A program made the position numbers and the translations under genes. The notes under the pieces were generated by a model, which saw only the letters and a program-made list of their open reading frames with translations, did not search any database and was not told the DNA's origin. A DNA stretch of 33,250 nt, taken from NCBI GenBank assembly GCA_000827265.1, contig KN834915.1, forward strand, positions 1 to 33,250. The letters are read 5' to 3'. This document shows, in pieces, positions 31,314 through 33,250 of this stretch. Numbering within the stretch: the first letter of the stretch is position 1; each line of letters starts with the position of its first letter. This stretch comes from Collybiopsis luxurians FD-317 M1. Lineage: Eukaryota; Basidiomycota; Agaricomycetes; Agaricales; Omphalotaceae.

Positions 31314-31655
31314 TGGTGTTGCCTCGGCTTACGATTTAGATGACTGATAGCTGTCACTTAAGCCGTAGCTGATAGCCGGTTCCATTCAGCCGACTTCACA
31401 CTCAGCTTCACGCAACAATGTTTGGCTTAGTACCAGTTGAAAATAAGAAAGCCAGGTAAATGTCGCCGACGTGATACTGGCCAGGGTCCTTCACAGTCCC
31501 TACTTGCAATGCTGCTGCCTATGGCAAACATATTGATGCAGTTTTTCCGGTTTGGACCCCATCAGCTTGAGCTAGCTGAAGGAGTGCGCTTTAGTTTAGC
31601 TAGTAGCCGTAGCTGATCAAGTCGACTTGCGGCTAGCCGAGCCGCGGTAACACTA
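31314..31655. mobile_element. second small inverted-repeat element, hAT-like
   Basis: The left end TGGTGTTGCCTCGGCT (31314-31329) resembles the reverse complement of the right end, AGCCGCGGTAACACTA (31640-31655). Subterminal AGCCGTAGCTGAT occurs in direct orientation near both ends (about 31361 and 31605), with further GGCTAGCCGA/AGCCGACTT variants. The flanks (ATATGGCC against ATATACCA) are only weakly alike, so the target duplication is uncertain. It lies 48 bp from the 605-bp hAT element. No coding capacity. Confidence 0.5.
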
Positions 31656-32409
31656 AATATACCATGATAAATATTTAAAATCAGGCGGGAACATCATTTC
31701 GAAAGGAGAGGCATGTCCATAGGTCTTCGGCAGATCAACGAGTTGGATGATGAGAACTGGGTTCAAAGCCGGGACCACTCATTTTTCCTTTTTTCTTCTT
31801 TTTTGTGGATTGTTGGATTTTTCATGGAACGTCATTAGATTGTTAATGTAGATAACGTAGAGTCGATTCCGATTAGGTATTTGCTTTTTTTTTTAGGCAT
31901 CCTGCGCGAGCGCATAAGTATTATTTTCTAATCGATGCGTCGGATGAATTTTGATTCTCGTAGTGAATACGAGCCCGGAACGTATTCTATGTTCATACTT
32001 TATACTGAATAAGGTTCATAGATTATTCACAATTTCGCCAGAGCAATACTATTACTATCTCCTCATGTTTTCTTTAGACATCAACCTTCTGCTGCGCAGC
32101 GTCCACGTCGGAATTGAAACGTTAAGCGCCGAGCTGGTCAGCCGGGACGCGTTTTGGGCGTCTAATGTATTTTTTTCTTTCTGCCGACATCGCTCATGCT
32201 GTTAGTCTGCCTTGACATTCTTTCAGCTCAGGATATCTGATGAAGGTTCAAACTCAGTCTCAACCTCATGAATGATCATTTACATTCTTAGAATCCGCAG
32301 CTTCATCAAAGGCTTTTCCTTGTAGCTCTTAGGCACGCAATCCCCTTTATAAATTTGAGCTTCTAGCGTTGCGGTTTCCCCTCATCGACATCTTTTGCCA
32401 CTACCAGCG
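31656..32409. other. region upstream of the Dicer-like gene
   Basis: No gene seen; the 84-codon plus frame at 31951-32205 has no recognisable motif. A GGTTCAAAGCC sequence near 31734 is tRNA B-box-like, but no matching tRNA was found. The Dicer promoter should lie in the last few hundred bases. Confidence 0.45.
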
Positions 32410-33250
32410 ATGAACGAAAATATCAGCTCGGTTTCGGTGAATGGAGTTCCTATCAAGACGAGAGGATACCAGCAGGAAATGCTCGATGAGAGTTTGAGGC
32501 GGAACATCATCATTGCAATGGATACTGGTTCTGGGAAGACTCACATCGCGGTTCTACGTTTGAAACACGAAAGTGAACGAGAACTGGAAAAAGTGAGTTT
32601 CTCTCAATACAAAAAAGTTGGTTTTCTTACTTTTCTCTGCAGCTCCCGTGGTTTCTAGCACCTACCGTCGCCCTTTGTGAGCAGCAGTGCAACGTCATCA
32701 AAGACGCGCTCCCTGTCTCTGTTGGCCTCATATCGGGAGCCCTAGCCCCGGACCAGTGGAAGGATGCTTCGCTCTGGAAATGCGTCCTCTTCACTCATCG
32801 AGTCATGGTATCCACTCCGCAGGTCCTACTCGATGCCCTGCGTCACGGCTATATCTTGATGGGTATGGATATCGGTCTAATAATCTTCGACGAGGCTCAT
32901 CATGCCGTCGACAATGATCCGTATAACCGAATTATGCAAGAATTTTACCACAAACTCCCCCCTAGGGATCCTAGCCTTACCGGTATCGCGTCTAGCTAGA
33001 GACGGATGCGGAGGCCTATGATCATGGGCCTTACTGCGAGTCCTATTTTCGGTGGAAATGTTAATAAAGCTTTTCGGTAAGTCCATGTCATTCTTTACTG
33101 CGTTGCTTGCTCATATCAATCAACAGTATGATAGAAACGAATTTAGGCTCAGTCTTCGTATCTCCCTGTCAAACCCGCTCCGAACTCGCCAAATTCTTCC
33201 ACTGTCCAATGTTCAAACACATCGTCTACAGCGCACCCAGCACCGCACCT
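32410..33250 (+). pseudogene. Dicer-like ribonuclease, N-terminal helicase part; in-frame stop; cut by window end
   Basis: Exons 32410-32592, 32643-33076 and 33127 to the window edge are joined by two 50-nt introns (GTGAGT to TGCAG; GTAAGT to AACAG). The protein starts [12 protein letters not shown]. It shows helicase motif I as DTGSGKTH (residues 38-45), [25 protein letters not shown], the DEAH box in FDEAHH (144-148), RIMQEFYHKLPPR, MGLTASPIFGGN, then ETNLGSVFVSP. This is the RIG-I-like helicase half of a fungal Dicer, probably the basidiomycete type, acting in RNA silencing. A single TAG at 32997-32999 (codon 180) interrupts an otherwise open frame; the relic at 21.4 kb has CAG there. It could be a true nonsense allele, a read error or a recent pseudogene. 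The rest of the gene lies outside the window. Confidence 0.75.

Noticed and set aside
31690..31780. Possible tRNA around GGTTCAAAGCC with a downstream T run
   Set aside because: No matching 5' acceptor strand and no good A box could be found; the T stem also has a mismatch.

Overview
The window is nuclear DNA of a filamentous fungus. The genes carry short GT-AG introns (mostly 50-90 nt), and the proteins have fungal-type architectures. Several features point to Basidiomycota, probably Agaricomycetes: a family of 7-TM proteins that is abundant there, a DUF6589-like relic, an NLR whose N-terminus resembles the short leader of agaricomycete NLRs, and Dicer sequence with an 'LETLGD' style RNase III motif. 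The SDR and the ankyrin-NLR would also fit an ascomycete, so the phylum is an inference.

Layout. 1-3600: AT-rich, no gene, one decayed inverted-repeat element. 3600-4640: coding-like sequence broken by stops and frame changes. 5681-6714: intact two-exon SDR oxidoreductase. About 7693: tRNA-like relic. 7994-8974 (minus): four-exon 7-TM protein. 9930-11225 (minus): broken DUF6589-like gene. 13030-14876: TA-flanked element with a large fold-back core. 15350-16670 (minus): six-exon 7-TM protein of a second family. 16.7-21.2 kb: gene-poor, with an aldo-keto reductase relic and a small ORF. 21279-23395: decayed Dicer-like gene with an internal inversion. 25011-25348: small TA-flanked element holding telomere-like TTAGGG sequence. 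26242-29953: large NACHT-ankyrin NLR-type gene. 30661-31265: hAT-type non-autonomous element with a perfect 8-bp target duplication, followed by a second terminal-inverted-repeat element. 32410 to the window end: 5' part of a second Dicer-like gene, carrying one in-frame stop.

The most notable region is 21-33 kb. Two Dicer-like copies, one a rearranged relic and one nearly intact but with a nonsense codon, flank an NLR gene. The NLR has about 17 nearly identical 33-residue ankyrin repeats that differ mainly at a few positions. Transposon debris lies between all three. This looks like a dynamic, repeat-rich defence island combining RNA silencing and NLR innate immunity. The sequence supports their proximity and decay state, but a functional link between them is inference only. 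The three best-preserved ordinary genes (the SDR and the two 7-TM proteins) have exon models that close in frame from start to stop.
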